Assembly (NCBI GenBank): GCA_965230415.1
Contig: CBDDKZ010000005.1
Location: forward strand, 3,658,001 to 3,722,000
Length of the DNA: 64,000 bases
Source of the DNA: CBDDKZ01 sp965230415
GTDB taxonomy: Bacteria; Bacteroidota; Bacteroidia; Cytophagales; JAAEPT01
Reading direction: 5' to 3'
A program made the translations under genes and the position numbers. The notes under the pieces are model-generated. The model had not been told where the DNA came from and made no database searches. It saw only the letters and a program-made list of their open reading frames with translations. Shown here in pieces: positions 30,101 to 38,035 of the stretch (its first letter is position 1; each line of letters opens with the position of its first letter).

Positions 30101-30479
30101 AGGCGCTTCTGAGTTGTCGAAAGCAGGTGCTATTGAGGGGATAGACGACGGCATTTTAACATCTTACGAGGCCATGAATATGCATCTTGACAATACCGAC
30201 TTGGTGGTGCTCTCTGCCTGTGAAACAGGAAAGGGTGTTGTTTGGGAAGGTGAGGGTGTTTATGGCCTGAGACGTGCCTTTAAAATTGCTGGCGCAGATA
30301 ATATTATAATGAGTTTGTGGCGCGTCAATGATGTTGCAACACAGGAATTTATGACGACTTATTATAAAAAGTTGATAGAATTGAAGGATTATCGTGAAGC
30401 TTTTTTCGAAACACAAGAGGTGATAAAAACAATATATCCTCACCCTTATTACTGGGGTGCATTTGTCTTTTTGAACTAA
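27144..30479 (+). CDS. Secreted TPR-CHAT protein (caspase-like peptidase family)
   Basis: A 1111-residue protein with a signal peptide (LLLFPLMLSAQ, to about 20), about a dozen TPR repeats to roughly residue 620, a coiled linker (640-720), and a C-terminal CHAT domain. The predicted His/Cys dyad is present: His965 in LHIATHGFFDE and Cys1026 in VVLSACETGKG, followed by GLRRAFKIAGADNIIMSLWRVND. CHAT domains are separase/caspase-like proteases; TPRs bind partners. Export to the periplasm or surface sets it apart from cytosolic TPR-CHAT effectors of Craspase systems. No CRISPR genes are nearby. It is an intact gene of unknown substrate. Confidence 0.88.
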   Translation: MLRYYFIVLLLFPLMLSAQVLTDKKLEQAQTLLGNEEYEKASALFEEAMNIKENEVHCLEGLVRTYSFWSWALRSNGQNGDNELSKARQYAKTLNRKYPETAVSHRSSGIVSQYGGEYGQARTYYQKAIQIDDKDAYSMYLLWSLSEKNDELKLEDPLINRVLELNPQLVEAWQTLGDINKRLNRLDEALINYKKAAVIKPNYFLYYNIGTVELELGNINNALYNFEESIAMEESFSWAYYGKAIVHINAGEWATAAADFKKAIELNSAVYPYYEQMLSQFDGLKDYPLDVVDQREVQEAEDVKSSYPQFYMEGIQAAQKKDFVTAINLLQKSKDWQEKNNYGKDILISTSAWLSHCYLELGRYERAIEVSKELLRNDETYFVPSDIASLLATIAAVYNYWGDYRRSFDYHKMSADKLVEIDNKDMLCTAYLNVSQTAFECTLYNEVINYGIKCIELCHEVTNRINEGLCYNIMARALIELGRYEEAGELLQKGLKLCDEIEGIHPKVELLLTFAAYKNIMQDMVSAAAAYNEAVELNDPFLNPLHPKNARVFAVGANLHFNSGSAKTGFQYLEMARRNYQAQIEQFFPAMAEEGKFLFYWRIMNFNNFFASCVVNYAAFYPGILGGLFNNLMNQKSLLLNYDLKRKQFITTSKSEALRSLYDKYLEQRELLMHAYQSDSIQLLQKGWDIQEIRRELDSLDVALGKYEHYLSKAKPKDWKDVKRHLKKGQAVVELFQTDYKVMSKGNDRSGVMIIALVMRADRDTLQMITLEEGSDLQGAFCETYFNYMENEVLDKKSYDRYWKEIDKALVGAKEVFVSTDGVYNLININTLYDPQKKEFVQDKYQVSYLTNSSDLLTSNRTAVKQQTASLFGYPNFRLTAGGVRLVMSQFVADTTINDLAMNVELERGITTNLQELPGTLIEVNDIYTTLKSNGWKCTVYVKDDALEDQLKRQVNPGVLHIATHGFFDEQATEKHFLLGSGLLMAGASELSKAGAIEGIDDGILTSYEAMNMHLDNTDLVVLSACETGKGVVWEGEGVYGLRRAFKIAGADNIIMSLWRVNDVATQEFMTTYYKKLIELKDYREAFFETQEVIKTIYPHPYYWGAFVFLN

Positions 30480-30506
30480 ACGGTAAACCCGACAATACAT
30501 TATCCC

Positions 30507-31100
30507 ATGTTAACCATGAGTAAAAACCTCAAAGAAAATCTTGCGAAATCAATTTCTGCCGTGGGAAATCCCTTATTGTTAGCTCCAATAATTATTGGCT
30601 GGAGTGAATACAAAAAGGCCGGTGCCGATAGTGTATTAGATGTGTTTGTGCCCTTGCTGGGTATCATAGCCCTGCCTACTGCTCTTTGGGTCTTCATTAA
30701 GAAGAGTAAAGGACAATATTCCAATTACGACGTTTCCAACAGAAAACAACGTGTTACCTTATACGTATTTATGGCCCCCCTTATGCTGGCAGCCACTATT
30801 TACGTAAACTACATGCAATTCCCTCCGGATATTACTGTTGGGTTTACGGTAGCTACTTGTTTGCTAATTGTCGCTTTTGTTATTAATTTTTTTATCAAAA
30901 GCTCTATGCATGCTGCAATTGGCTTTTATTTGTCGATAGCTCTATTTGCTCTAACCGGTATAGGGGCAGGCTTCATGCTTTTGTTTTCAGGGTTAATAAG
31001 CTGGTCCAGGTGGTACCTTAAAAGACATACAATTTCAGAAATAGTAATGGGATGTTTTTTGGGATTGTTATCTGGTCTCATATATTTAAGCTTTATTTGA
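30507..31100 (+). CDS. PAP2-like membrane phosphatase family protein
   Basis: A 197-residue protein with about six helices. A KSSMHAAIGFY segment replaces the PSGH motif and SWSRWYLKRHTISEIVMG matches the final SR-x5-H-x3-E/D motif of PAP2 phosphatases. The first motif is weak, so catalysis is uncertain. An alternative start ATG lies at 30516 (MSKNLKEN). It begins 27 bases after the CHAT gene and may share its transcript. Lipid phosphate or undecaprenyl-diphosphate hydrolysis is the family role. Confidence 0.72.
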   Translation: MLTMSKNLKENLAKSISAVGNPLLLAPIIIGWSEYKKAGADSVLDVFVPLLGIIALPTALWVFIKKSKGQYSNYDVSNRKQRVTLYVFMAPLMLAATIYVNYMQFPPDITVGFTVATCLLIVAFVINFFIKSSMHAAIGFYLSIALFALTGIGAGFMLLFSGLISWSRWYLKRHTISEIVMGCFLGLLSGLIYLSFI

Positions 31101-31185
31101 TTTGTGTGTGTTATTACTAAGCTGATAGGAAATTGCTTGTATAATTAAACGTAATATAATATCAAATGGTTTATTTTTTTCATTA

Positions 31186-33291
31186 TCACTCTTTCCAGAT
31201 AAGGACCCCCGCAGGTTCAATGGGGGTCTTTCCAATGACGATTTGTCGTTTTTCCACGTTGAAATTGGGTGTGTAATTTTTGCTTGTATAATTCAATATG
31301 AAATGATAATTGCCTCTTTGCTCGTGAAAGACATAGGGAGGTAACTTTTTATAAGGTACTTGCTGCGCTTTTAATAAGTATTCGATTAATGCTTTTTCCA
31401 GTTCAAATTGGTGACTCTCCACACCAATATAAGTCACATTTCCTTTTCCGATTTTACGCGTAATTAGAGCAGGTTTGCCTTTATAGAATTCATCTTCGAA
31501 TGTGGCCATGATCTGGGTGTTCTCATCTGTGATTGCTAATACCTCCCCCCAGGTACTCCAGCTGAATGTTTGATTAAAAGCAGCTAGTTTCGACTTTCTG
31601 TCCGGAGGAAGTTGATCGTTAAACGAAATGTTAGCCCCTATTAAATCTGCTAAAACACCCTGATAAGAATCTTCCCATAAGTGTCCGTTGCCATCTTTTT
31701 GCCCTGTTCTGCAGGTAATAAGCAATTCACCTCCATCTTCCACATACTTTTTCCATTTTTCGATCGTTTCTTTTGTCAAAAGTTGAATGGCAGGAGCTAC
31801 AACAAAAGGGGATTTCGTGATGTCGAGCGGGTCGCTCACACGTTGAAAAGTTACTCGCTGGTCCAATTGTTTTAAGGTTTTGTGCCAGTTGGTAAGATGC
31901 TCTTTGGCATTCCAATATTTTGAATGTGGGTAATTGTACATATCAAGTTGGCTACGCTGATCCCAGAGCACAGTGACCGGTAATGGTTTTTTTGCTGTTT
32001 TCCGGAGGTCTTTTTCCAATAAGCGCAGCTCTTTGATCACCTGCGTGTATTCCTGGCCACCTCTGGAAAGTGTTTGTCCGTCTGGTAGTAATATTCCCTG
32101 ATGGTATTGTTCGTTACAAAATAAAGGTTGGCGAAATCGGTAATTACAAACAAAGCGTGCACCTAATGCGATTGTGTGCCATATCCAAAGCCGTGCTGCG
32201 CCCGGGTAAGGTTGTGCGTTGTATTCACTCCAGTTTATTTGACCGGGCTGTAGTTCCATAATACCCGTGTAGCCGTTTATCGACTGCGCAAAGTCATGTT
32301 CAAAAGCTATACCATAGCCGTTTCCAAGTCTGAAACCTAAGTCTCCTCCTGCGTTTGGTGCGTATGAGTTACAAGGGTAATTGGTATAGGAGGCAAAATC
32401 CAGGTCGCTCTTTAAGTGCCAGGGTTCTATATGTGGCAATGCCCATAGCATGTAATTCGTGGTGATAAATTGTTTTTCGTTAGCGTGTTTTCTAATAATA
32501 AGAATTTGCTGGCGCAGGAAATCGGCCATTTCCATTGTGCTAAATTCCTGAAAATCAACTAAAGCATGTGGGTTAGCAGGTTGAAGCATCGCTTGTTGGT
32601 TAGGAAGCTCAATTTGTTCGAAATTATTGTATTCCTGACTCCAGAAAGAAGCTCCCCATGCATCATTTAACGCTTTTATCGATGGGTATTTTGATTTTAA
32701 ATAGTCGCGGAAGTGCTGTTTAACACCGGCACCATAATCGTAGAACGAGTTGTAGTGTGAAGGTTCGTTGTCTAACTGCCAACCCCAAATGCGTGGGTCC
32801 TCACCATAACGTTCAGCTAGTTTGGAGACAATAACCTCCGAGTAATGACGATAGGTGTCACTCGACCAGGAAATATGTTGTCGGGCACCATGTTGCATTT
32901 TTCGACCATTTTCATCGACCATTAAAATATCCGGGTGTCGGTTACTGAGCCATGCCGGAGGAGTGGGAGTAGGGGTGCACAAAATGACTTTGAGGCCTTT
33001 ATTATGCGCTAGTTCAATGGCTTTGTCCAGCCATTCAAGATCAAATTTACCTTCTTCAGGTTCCATGCGTGACCAGGCAAACTCCCCAAAATGGGTAAAT
33101 TCAAATCCCAGGTCTTTCATGTGTTGAAGGTCCCTGTTCCATTGTGACTCAGGCCAGTGTTCGGGGTAATAATAGGATCCGATAGTACTTAATTTATTGA
33201 CTGCGAAGAAGTCGGAAGGTGTTTTTTGTTGCGCTTTAACAGACATTGTAACTAGTATTGCAGGAAGGAAATAGAAAATTAGTGGTTTCAT
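31186..33291 (-). CDS. Secreted beta-galactosidase, GH42 family
   Basis: A 701-residue glycosidase with a signal peptide (1-20, ending SVKAQ). The catalytic TIM barrel starts at YYPEHWPESQWNRDLQHMKD; Glu176 in WQLDNEPSHY is the acid/base and Glu346 in GIMELQPGQINW is the nucleophile. The trimerisation (glutamine-amidotransferase-like) domain (about 430-620) and a C-terminal beta domain follow. GH42 enzymes release galactose from beta-galactosides, including plant or algal galactans. It is 14 bases downstream of the GH43 gene and probably in the same operon. No susC/susD pair is present. Confidence 0.92.
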   Translation of the reverse strand: MKPLIFYFLPAILVTMSVKAQQKTPSDFFAVNKLSTIGSYYYPEHWPESQWNRDLQHMKDLGFEFTHFGEFAWSRMEPEEGKFDLEWLDKAIELAHNKGLKVILCTPTPTPPAWLSNRHPDILMVDENGRKMQHGARQHISWSSDTYRHYSEVIVSKLAERYGEDPRIWGWQLDNEPSHYNSFYDYGAGVKQHFRDYLKSKYPSIKALNDAWGASFWSQEYNNFEQIELPNQQAMLQPANPHALVDFQEFSTMEMADFLRQQILIIRKHANEKQFITTNYMLWALPHIEPWHLKSDLDFASYTNYPCNSYAPNAGGDLGFRLGNGYGIAFEHDFAQSINGYTGIMELQPGQINWSEYNAQPYPGAARLWIWHTIALGARFVCNYRFRQPLFCNEQYHQGILLPDGQTLSRGGQEYTQVIKELRLLEKDLRKTAKKPLPVTVLWDQRSQLDMYNYPHSKYWNAKEHLTNWHKTLKQLDQRVTFQRVSDPLDITKSPFVVAPAIQLLTKETIEKWKKYVEDGGELLITCRTGQKDGNGHLWEDSYQGVLADLIGANISFNDQLPPDRKSKLAAFNQTFSWSTWGEVLAITDENTQIMATFEDEFYKGKPALITRKIGKGNVTYIGVESHQFELEKALIEYLLKAQQVPYKKLPPYVFHEQRGNYHFILNYTSKNYTPNFNVEKRQIVIGKTPIEPAGVLIWKE

Positions 33292-33305
33292 GGTGTCCGG
33301 AAGAT

Positions 33306-34259
33306 TTATTTGACTGGTTTTACACCTGTGCGGGTAGGGACTACCCGTCTTATACTTCCATCTTCATTGTAATAAAGCTCGTCTACGCAAACCGATCTAC
33401 GGTAAGGGCTTATGCCATTCCAGTTTTCTTTTCGCTCTAATTGGGGGTTTATATCGAAGTAGCGATCGGAGGTGTGGTAGAATAGGTAATCTTTCCCTTT
33501 GTAATTGACAATGGAATGATGGTTGGTTCCGCTATTTACCTTATCCAGGATAATACCTTTATATTCAAAAGGACCGTATGGCGTATCACTGGTAGCATAT
33601 AAAAGTTGTCCCCTTCCCGAATAGGAAAGGTAGTAGATTCCTTTTCTCTTATGGACCCAAATAGCCTCAAAAAAGTCCGGGAGGCCCTTAATAATGCCCA
33701 CTTTATCATCAAAAGAACTTAAGTCCTTGTTGAGTTGAACCATTAGTGCGGTGTTTTGCCCAAAGTACAAATACGCACTGGAATCTTCATCGATGAAAAT
33801 ACAGGGATCAATGAGGTCTCTGTTATTTACAACCCCGGCAGTGGAACGCGATAGGAGAGGTTTGTTCAAGGGATCTTGAAATGGGCCCGTAGGAGAGTTA
33901 CCAATAGCAACACCAATATAATCACGTTCGACAGGGTAATAAAAATAATATTTCCCTCCGAATTGAGCGCAATCAGGGGCCCAGGCATATCGTTTTGCCC
34001 AGTTAATAGCGTTTAATGAAAAAACAGCACCATGATCTTTCCATTGTTTTAAGTCCGTTGTAGAAAAGACATGCCAATCCTGCATATTAAACCAGGTAGC
34101 GGTATCTTCGTCGTGAGAACAATAAATATATAACGTGTCGTTAAAAACATGTGCTGAAGGGTCTGCTGTGTATTGATCTGTTATAAATGGGTTTTGTGCC
34201 TTCAGAATAGAGCAGGTGAATAATACAAAAGTGAAAAGTGGAAAGCGGTGCATATTCAT
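33306..34259 (-). CDS. Secreted glycosidase, GH43 family
   Basis: A 317-residue protein with a signal peptide (ending CSILKAQ) and a single five-bladed beta-propeller of GH43. The three acidic residues are visible: Asp in QYTADPSAHVFND, Asp in RDLIDPCIFIDEDS and Glu in PDFFEAIWVHKRKGIYYLSYS. Substrates in the family are arabinan, xylan or galactan side chains; the exact one cannot be read. No carbohydrate-binding module is attached. It precedes the GH42 gene in transcription order, suggesting joint attack on an arabinogalactan-like glycan (inference). ATG at 34253 is an alternative start. Confidence 0.9.
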   Translation of the reverse strand: MNMHRFPLFTFVLFTCSILKAQNPFITDQYTADPSAHVFNDTLYIYCSHDEDTATWFNMQDWHVFSTTDLKQWKDHGAVFSLNAINWAKRYAWAPDCAQFGGKYYFYYPVERDYIGVAIGNSPTGPFQDPLNKPLLSRSTAGVVNNRDLIDPCIFIDEDSSAYLYFGQNTALMVQLNKDLSSFDDKVGIIKGLPDFFEAIWVHKRKGIYYLSYSGRGQLLYATSDTPYGPFEYKGIILDKVNSGTNHHSIVNYKGKDYLFYHTSDRYFDINPQLERKENWNGISPYRRSVCVDELYYNEDGSIRRVVPTRTGVKPVK

Positions 34260-34341
34260 TCTTCTTTTTAGTGTGTCGCAAACAATGAAAAAAAGTGGTT
34301 TTATAAAAGAAGAAGCCCGTGTTTATTAAGAAAACAGCGGT

Positions 34342-34935
34342 TTAAAAACTTTTTCCGCACCCTATTTCCACGCCAATCAAAGTTAAGGTGTGGAAGTGAT
34401 ACTTTTCAATTTTTCTGAGTACTGCAATTTTCGGGGTTACAAATACATACATTGAATTAAAGTTCCATTGATTGGTAAGTCCGAATTCAAATACAAAGTT
34501 AGGTAGCTGTGGGTGCTTTATAGTCGTATTATCAAGGAATGGACCCAATGCGAGTAAAGGGGCCAGGCTGTACCTTTCGTAACTAATGACTTTGTAATTA
34601 AATCCCAGCTCAAAGGCCAGGAGTTGTGTTCTTTGGTCTGATGTAAGGGGGCGGCCTTCTATGTCATTATAGGTAGCAGGTAAATAATTAAGGGAAAGAC
34701 GGTGTTAATTAACTCGTAGTAAAAGTGCGATGCGTTTTACCTGATAGCGAGCGTTGGCATAAAATGACAATGCCGGGATGAAACGCTTGTGATGTGTAAG
34801 TTCGGGGAGTATTGGTGTGGCGACCATTGTTTTCCAACTGGTAAGCCCTGGCCCAAAACCTGCTTCAAGCGCAAATTTCCTTTGAGCACGGGCACAATAA
34901 GTGTTGAACAGAACAATTACTGCGAATAGCATCAA
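34342..34935 (-). pseudogene. Small outer-membrane-barrel-like gene interrupted by an in-frame stop
   Basis: The first 76 codons encode a signal peptide (NTYCARAQ) and mature strands (ALEAGFGPGLTSWK, ALSFYANARYQVKR). TAA at 34705-34707 then interrupts, but the same frame continues without further stops for 120 codons (HRLSLNYLPATYND..., GPFLDNTTIKHPQLPNF, LTLIGVEIGCGKSF). The alternating pattern is that of an 8-12-stranded barrel. Upstream, one extra T in the minus-strand 7-T run (34934-34940) would add MKLFFL to the signal peptide, so there may be two lesions. The function is unknown. It could also be a gene with a sequencing error. Confidence 0.65.
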
Positions 34936-35165
34936 AAAAATAGTTTCATGGTAATTATGTCAGTGTTGTATGATTATATTTTAGCAGGCTTCGGGTTAAA
35001 AAACGATATAGGTTTTTGTGTGCTCACCGCCATTTAAGTGGCGTTTACCTTATTTTAAATGATTAAAAATTAACTAGATTTTTATGCCAGAATAACGCTT
35101 GAAAAAATAATTAAATTAAGTTAGTAGAATACATTATTTCCTTACGTTTTGATTGAATAAAAAGC

Positions 35166-35684
35166 ATGAATTCGATAGAGTTATTAGTAAAGCAGACCCA
35201 AGACGCCTATAGCTGGTTTAATAAGATCCTTGAGCGAATTGATAATGAAAAATGGGATCAGATACCGGATAATATTAATTCAAACGTAACATGGCAGGTA
35301 GGTCATATGATCTTAAGTCATAATTTCCATTCATTAATGGTAATAAGAGGTCATCAGAAGGAACTTTATGCCCAGTTTCCTATCAAGCTATATTCTGAGT
35401 TGTTTGTGAATACACCGCCACAATGTAATGTAGGTAAAACAGACGCAAAAGCAATTTATAGCCACCTGAAACTTGTGCAAGACAAAACGATAGAAATAAT
35501 GAAAAGCATGAAGGAGGAAGAATTAACTAATAATCTGGAGCCTACGAAAATTAAACACCCCATTGCTACGAATAAATATGAGTCATTGGACTGGAATATT
35601 AAGCATACCATGTGGCATGCAGGGCAATTGGGTATGCTCAAACGCGTTCTTGGTGAGCGCTATGATTTTGGCTTGAAATTGTAA
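35166..35684 (+). CDS. DinB-like four-helix protein (first of two)
   Basis: A 172-residue DinB/DfsB-like protein. The metal-binding His residues of the superfamily are seen in TWQVGHMILSHNFHS and NIKHTMWHAGQLGMLKR. Such proteins are thiol S-transferase-like or metal-dependent four-helix bundles; the reaction is not known here. It is followed 22 bases later by a second DinB-like gene of a different subgroup, and the two probably form an operon. Confidence 0.85.
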   Translation: MNSIELLVKQTQDAYSWFNKILERIDNEKWDQIPDNINSNVTWQVGHMILSHNFHSLMVIRGHQKELYAQFPIKLYSELFVNTPPQCNVGKTDAKAIYSHLKLVQDKTIEIMKSMKEEELTNNLEPTKIKHPIATNKYESLDWNIKHTMWHAGQLGMLKRVLGERYDFGLKL

Positions 35685-35706
35685 AAAACTAATGTAAATA
35701 CGTGAT

Positions 35707-36204
35707 ATGAATTATTCAGTAACAGACGGTTTTCCTTATTACATTGAAATGGCAAATAACTGCGATGTGACCAAAGTCTTTGAGTCAAATCCTAATGTAG
35801 CGTTTTTTGAGTCAATAAATGAGGAGCAGGCACAGTATATATATGCATCCGGAAAGTGGAGTGTAAAAGAGGTTTTGGGTCACATAACGGACCACGAACG
35901 CATTATGGTTTATAGATTATTGCGAATTAGCCGTAAAGATACAACGAGCCTGGAAGGGTATGATCAGGAAATACTCCTCAAAGGTGCGCGTTTCAATGAA
36001 CTGGATTATGAACTGGTTCTTAATGACTATAAAGCGGTGAGAATGGCCAGTGTTTCATTTATAAGAACACTTTCTCAAGAACAATTGGCACTGGTTGGTC
36101 AAATATGGAAATTTGAATATAATGTGAGTGTCTATTTACAGTCTATTATAGGTCATGAGCATCACCATGTGCAAATTTTGAAAGATAGGTATAATATTGC
36201 TTAA
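35707..36204 (+). CDS. DinB_2-like four-helix protein (second of two)
   Basis: A 165-residue DinB_2-type protein with His residues in EVLGHITDHERIMVYR and SIIGHEHHHVQILKDRY at the positions of the metal triad. The N-terminal AYPYYIEMA-type opening appears as GFPYYIEMANNCDV. Sequence identity to the first copy is low, so this is an older pairing of paralogous families and not a recent duplication. It ends 28 bases from the stop of the convergent AraC-type regulator. Confidence 0.85.
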   Translation: MNYSVTDGFPYYIEMANNCDVTKVFESNPNVAFFESINEEQAQYIYASGKWSVKEVLGHITDHERIMVYRLLRISRKDTTSLEGYDQEILLKGARFNELDYELVLNDYKAVRMASVSFIRTLSQEQLALVGQIWKFEYNVSVYLQSIIGHEHHHVQILKDRYNIA

Positions 36205-36231
36205 TAGGTGTTTATTAATAGGTAAGTTGTG

Positions 36232-37326
36232 TCAGAACGCGGTATTCTTAAATTCGCCGGGCGTTTGACCGACGTGTTCCTTGAAAACCTTATTGAAAGT
36301 GGATTTGGAGTTGAATCCTGAATCGTAAGCAATGTTAATGATCGTGTTTTTGCGTTCTTCTTTTAAAAGGCGTTTGGCTTCTCCTACGCGATAAAAATTA
36401 ACGTATTGATAAAAGTTCTGATTTTGATATTCATTCAAAATTTGTGACAAGTATTGTTTTTTAATATCAAGCGTAGTGGCCAATGTATCCAGCGAAAAGC
36501 CAGGGTCGAGAAATGGTTTCTCCTTCACCATAATTTGATTACTTTTCTGAATTATTTCGAAAGCCAGATCATTATTAACTGGTGAGTGCAGGTATTTTTT
36601 CGGTTCAGATTTAATGGGTAATACTTCTGTTTTATGCAGAAGAGGGTGTTCGCATAAGGATTTGTACAGCACCCATACCAGCCAGATAAGTGAAGGAAGG
36701 TAAGTGCAGGCGGCAAAGCTAGGTAAACTAAGTTTAATTATACCCGAAAAGGCGACAGCTGATAATAGCACTCCGTGCGTCCATAATATACAAGAGTATA
36801 TTAAAAAACCGTGCAACCATTTTACTGCATAGCTTATTGTGGATGCTCGTTTGACATCTTTTTTTACTAAGTAGAGACAGATTGCAAGGTAAATCAGTAT
36901 TTGAGCCATCTTTAAACATTCAGATACGATATCAATTAATGAAGCCCTGTTCTCGTTGATGGCCAGTATTATATCTTTTGGAGGTGAAATTAATAGGATG
37001 ACGGTAGCAATAAATGCGAGGAAGAATGGAACGAGATGTGCGATGATATTACTGGTTTTTAACTTGTTACATGGTTGAAGTGTGCTAATCGTATAGAAGT
37101 AAAGTAGTGGTGAATAAGTGAAAGGTATCAGTCCCAGACTTAACCTTAAGTATAACTGAGTTCCTGGGTTATTGATTGTAGTGAAGCCTATCAATAAAAA
37201 TTGTAAAGTTACCATTAGTATAAGAATACCAAGGTACATATAGGCCGTGGAATGTTTAGATTTTCTAAGTAATATAAATGCGAATATGCTTGCCAAAAAA
37301 GCGCCTATGTGCATGACCAGTGTCAT
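36232..37326 (-). CDS. Membrane-anchored AraC-family transcriptional regulator
   Basis: A 364-residue protein: seven predicted helices (about residues 3-240) and a C-terminal AraC double HTH (about 275-364) with IINIAYDSGFNSKSTFNKVFKEHVGQTPGEF. The start at 37326 (MTLVMHIGAFLASIF) puts the first helix at the N-terminus; the frame extends to 37434 but that part is not protein-like. This 7TM-AraC layout is common in Bacteroidota and couples an unknown membrane signal to transcription. Its targets may be neighbouring genes; nothing in the sequence proves that. Confidence 0.88.
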   Translation of the reverse strand: MTLVMHIGAFLASIFAFILLRKSKHSTAYMYLGILILMVTLQFLLIGFTTINNPGTQLYLRLSLGLIPFTYSPLLYFYTISTLQPCNKLKTSNIIAHLVPFFLAFIATVILLISPPKDIILAINENRASLIDIVSECLKMAQILIYLAICLYLVKKDVKRASTISYAVKWLHGFLIYSCILWTHGVLLSAVAFSGIIKLSLPSFAACTYLPSLIWLVWVLYKSLCEHPLLHKTEVLPIKSEPKKYLHSPVNNDLAFEIIQKSNQIMVKEKPFLDPGFSLDTLATTLDIKKQYLSQILNEYQNQNFYQYVNFYRVGEAKRLLKEERKNTIINIAYDSGFNSKSTFNKVFKEHVGQTPGEFKNTAF

Positions 37327-37761
37327 TGAAAAATTGGTTAGGTAAAAAATGGTTCTGAGTTTTAAGATAAAGAAAAAGTAACAGGACTCAAATGCATCAG
37401 TCGAAAATTTAAAACAAATCGTTATCGTTAACAATGTGATTTGTTAAGATATGTTGGAGTAGGGGATAGCAAAATGGCCTAAAATTTAGGAAAGGGAAAC
37501 ACAAGGTGGTTTATGTTTGATGTTGAGTAAAAAAATAGTCGCTTGGTTATAATGTATGACGAAATTGGCTGGATAAATGCTTTCATAATTAGCATTTATT
37601 TTGTCAGACTTATTGAAACCTTAGGGGTTAATTTTAGGTTAATTAATGAAAAAAATAGTTAAGTAATAAACAAGTTTTATTTAAGGAAGAATTTGATACT
37701 TAGCTCATAGAAGTTTATTTTTAGCTAGTTTGTTAGATCAACCTTTTATAATTGGTAAATA
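37327..37761. other. Intergenic region upstream of the AraC regulator and the small peptide gene
   Basis: About 435 AT-rich bases. The two flanking genes are divergent, so both promoters should be here. I see no clear TAnnTTTG element, hairpin or repeat. Confidence 0.4.
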
Positions 37762-37917
37762 ATGTCGACAGAAAGCAGTAAACCAGAAATTAATATATTT
37801 GACAAGCAAAATTGGACAAGTCCGGTGTTAAAAGAGTTGGATATCAAAGGGATAACTTTAGGTATTGGAACAGGCGAGCCGGATGGGGGGCAAGGAGGTC
37901 CTCCTGGAGTTAGCTAA
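37762..37917 (+). CDS. Small peptide with RiPP (lasso-like) precursor features
   Basis: A 51-residue frame from ATG 37762 to TAA 37915-37917. The N-terminal 33 residues read like a RiPP leader: K-x-x-W-T-S-P-V-L-K-E-L-D-I, then T32 two residues before G34. The remaining 18 residues (GIGTGEPDGGQGGPPGVS) are Gly/Pro-rich and have Asp at core position 8. A W/Y-x2-P-x-L element and Thr at -2 are known for lasso precursors. No maturation enzyme (B/C protein, ABC exporter) is in the window, and the core lacks bulky residues, so the call is tentative. It may be another kind of leader-bearing peptide. Confidence 0.5.
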   Translation: MSTESSKPEINIFDKQNWTSPVLKELDIKGITLGIGTGEPDGGQGGPPGVS

Positions 37918-38035
37918 AAGCACAATGAATTGAAAGGGAAGTGCGAATCTTTACGATATGATGCGTTTCGTGAAACGGTGGTTATATCTTTTTAGTCTAA
38001 AATAATACTCTGTGTTTAACCAGTTATGTTTAACA

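Noticed and set aside
27144..30479. CRISPR-associated Craspase (TPR-CHAT effector)
   Set aside because: There is a signal peptide and no cas gene or repeat array in the window.
37964..37977. Terminator after the small peptide gene
   Set aside because: CGTTTC-GT-GAAACG is only a 6-bp hairpin with a 2-base loop and no direct T tract.
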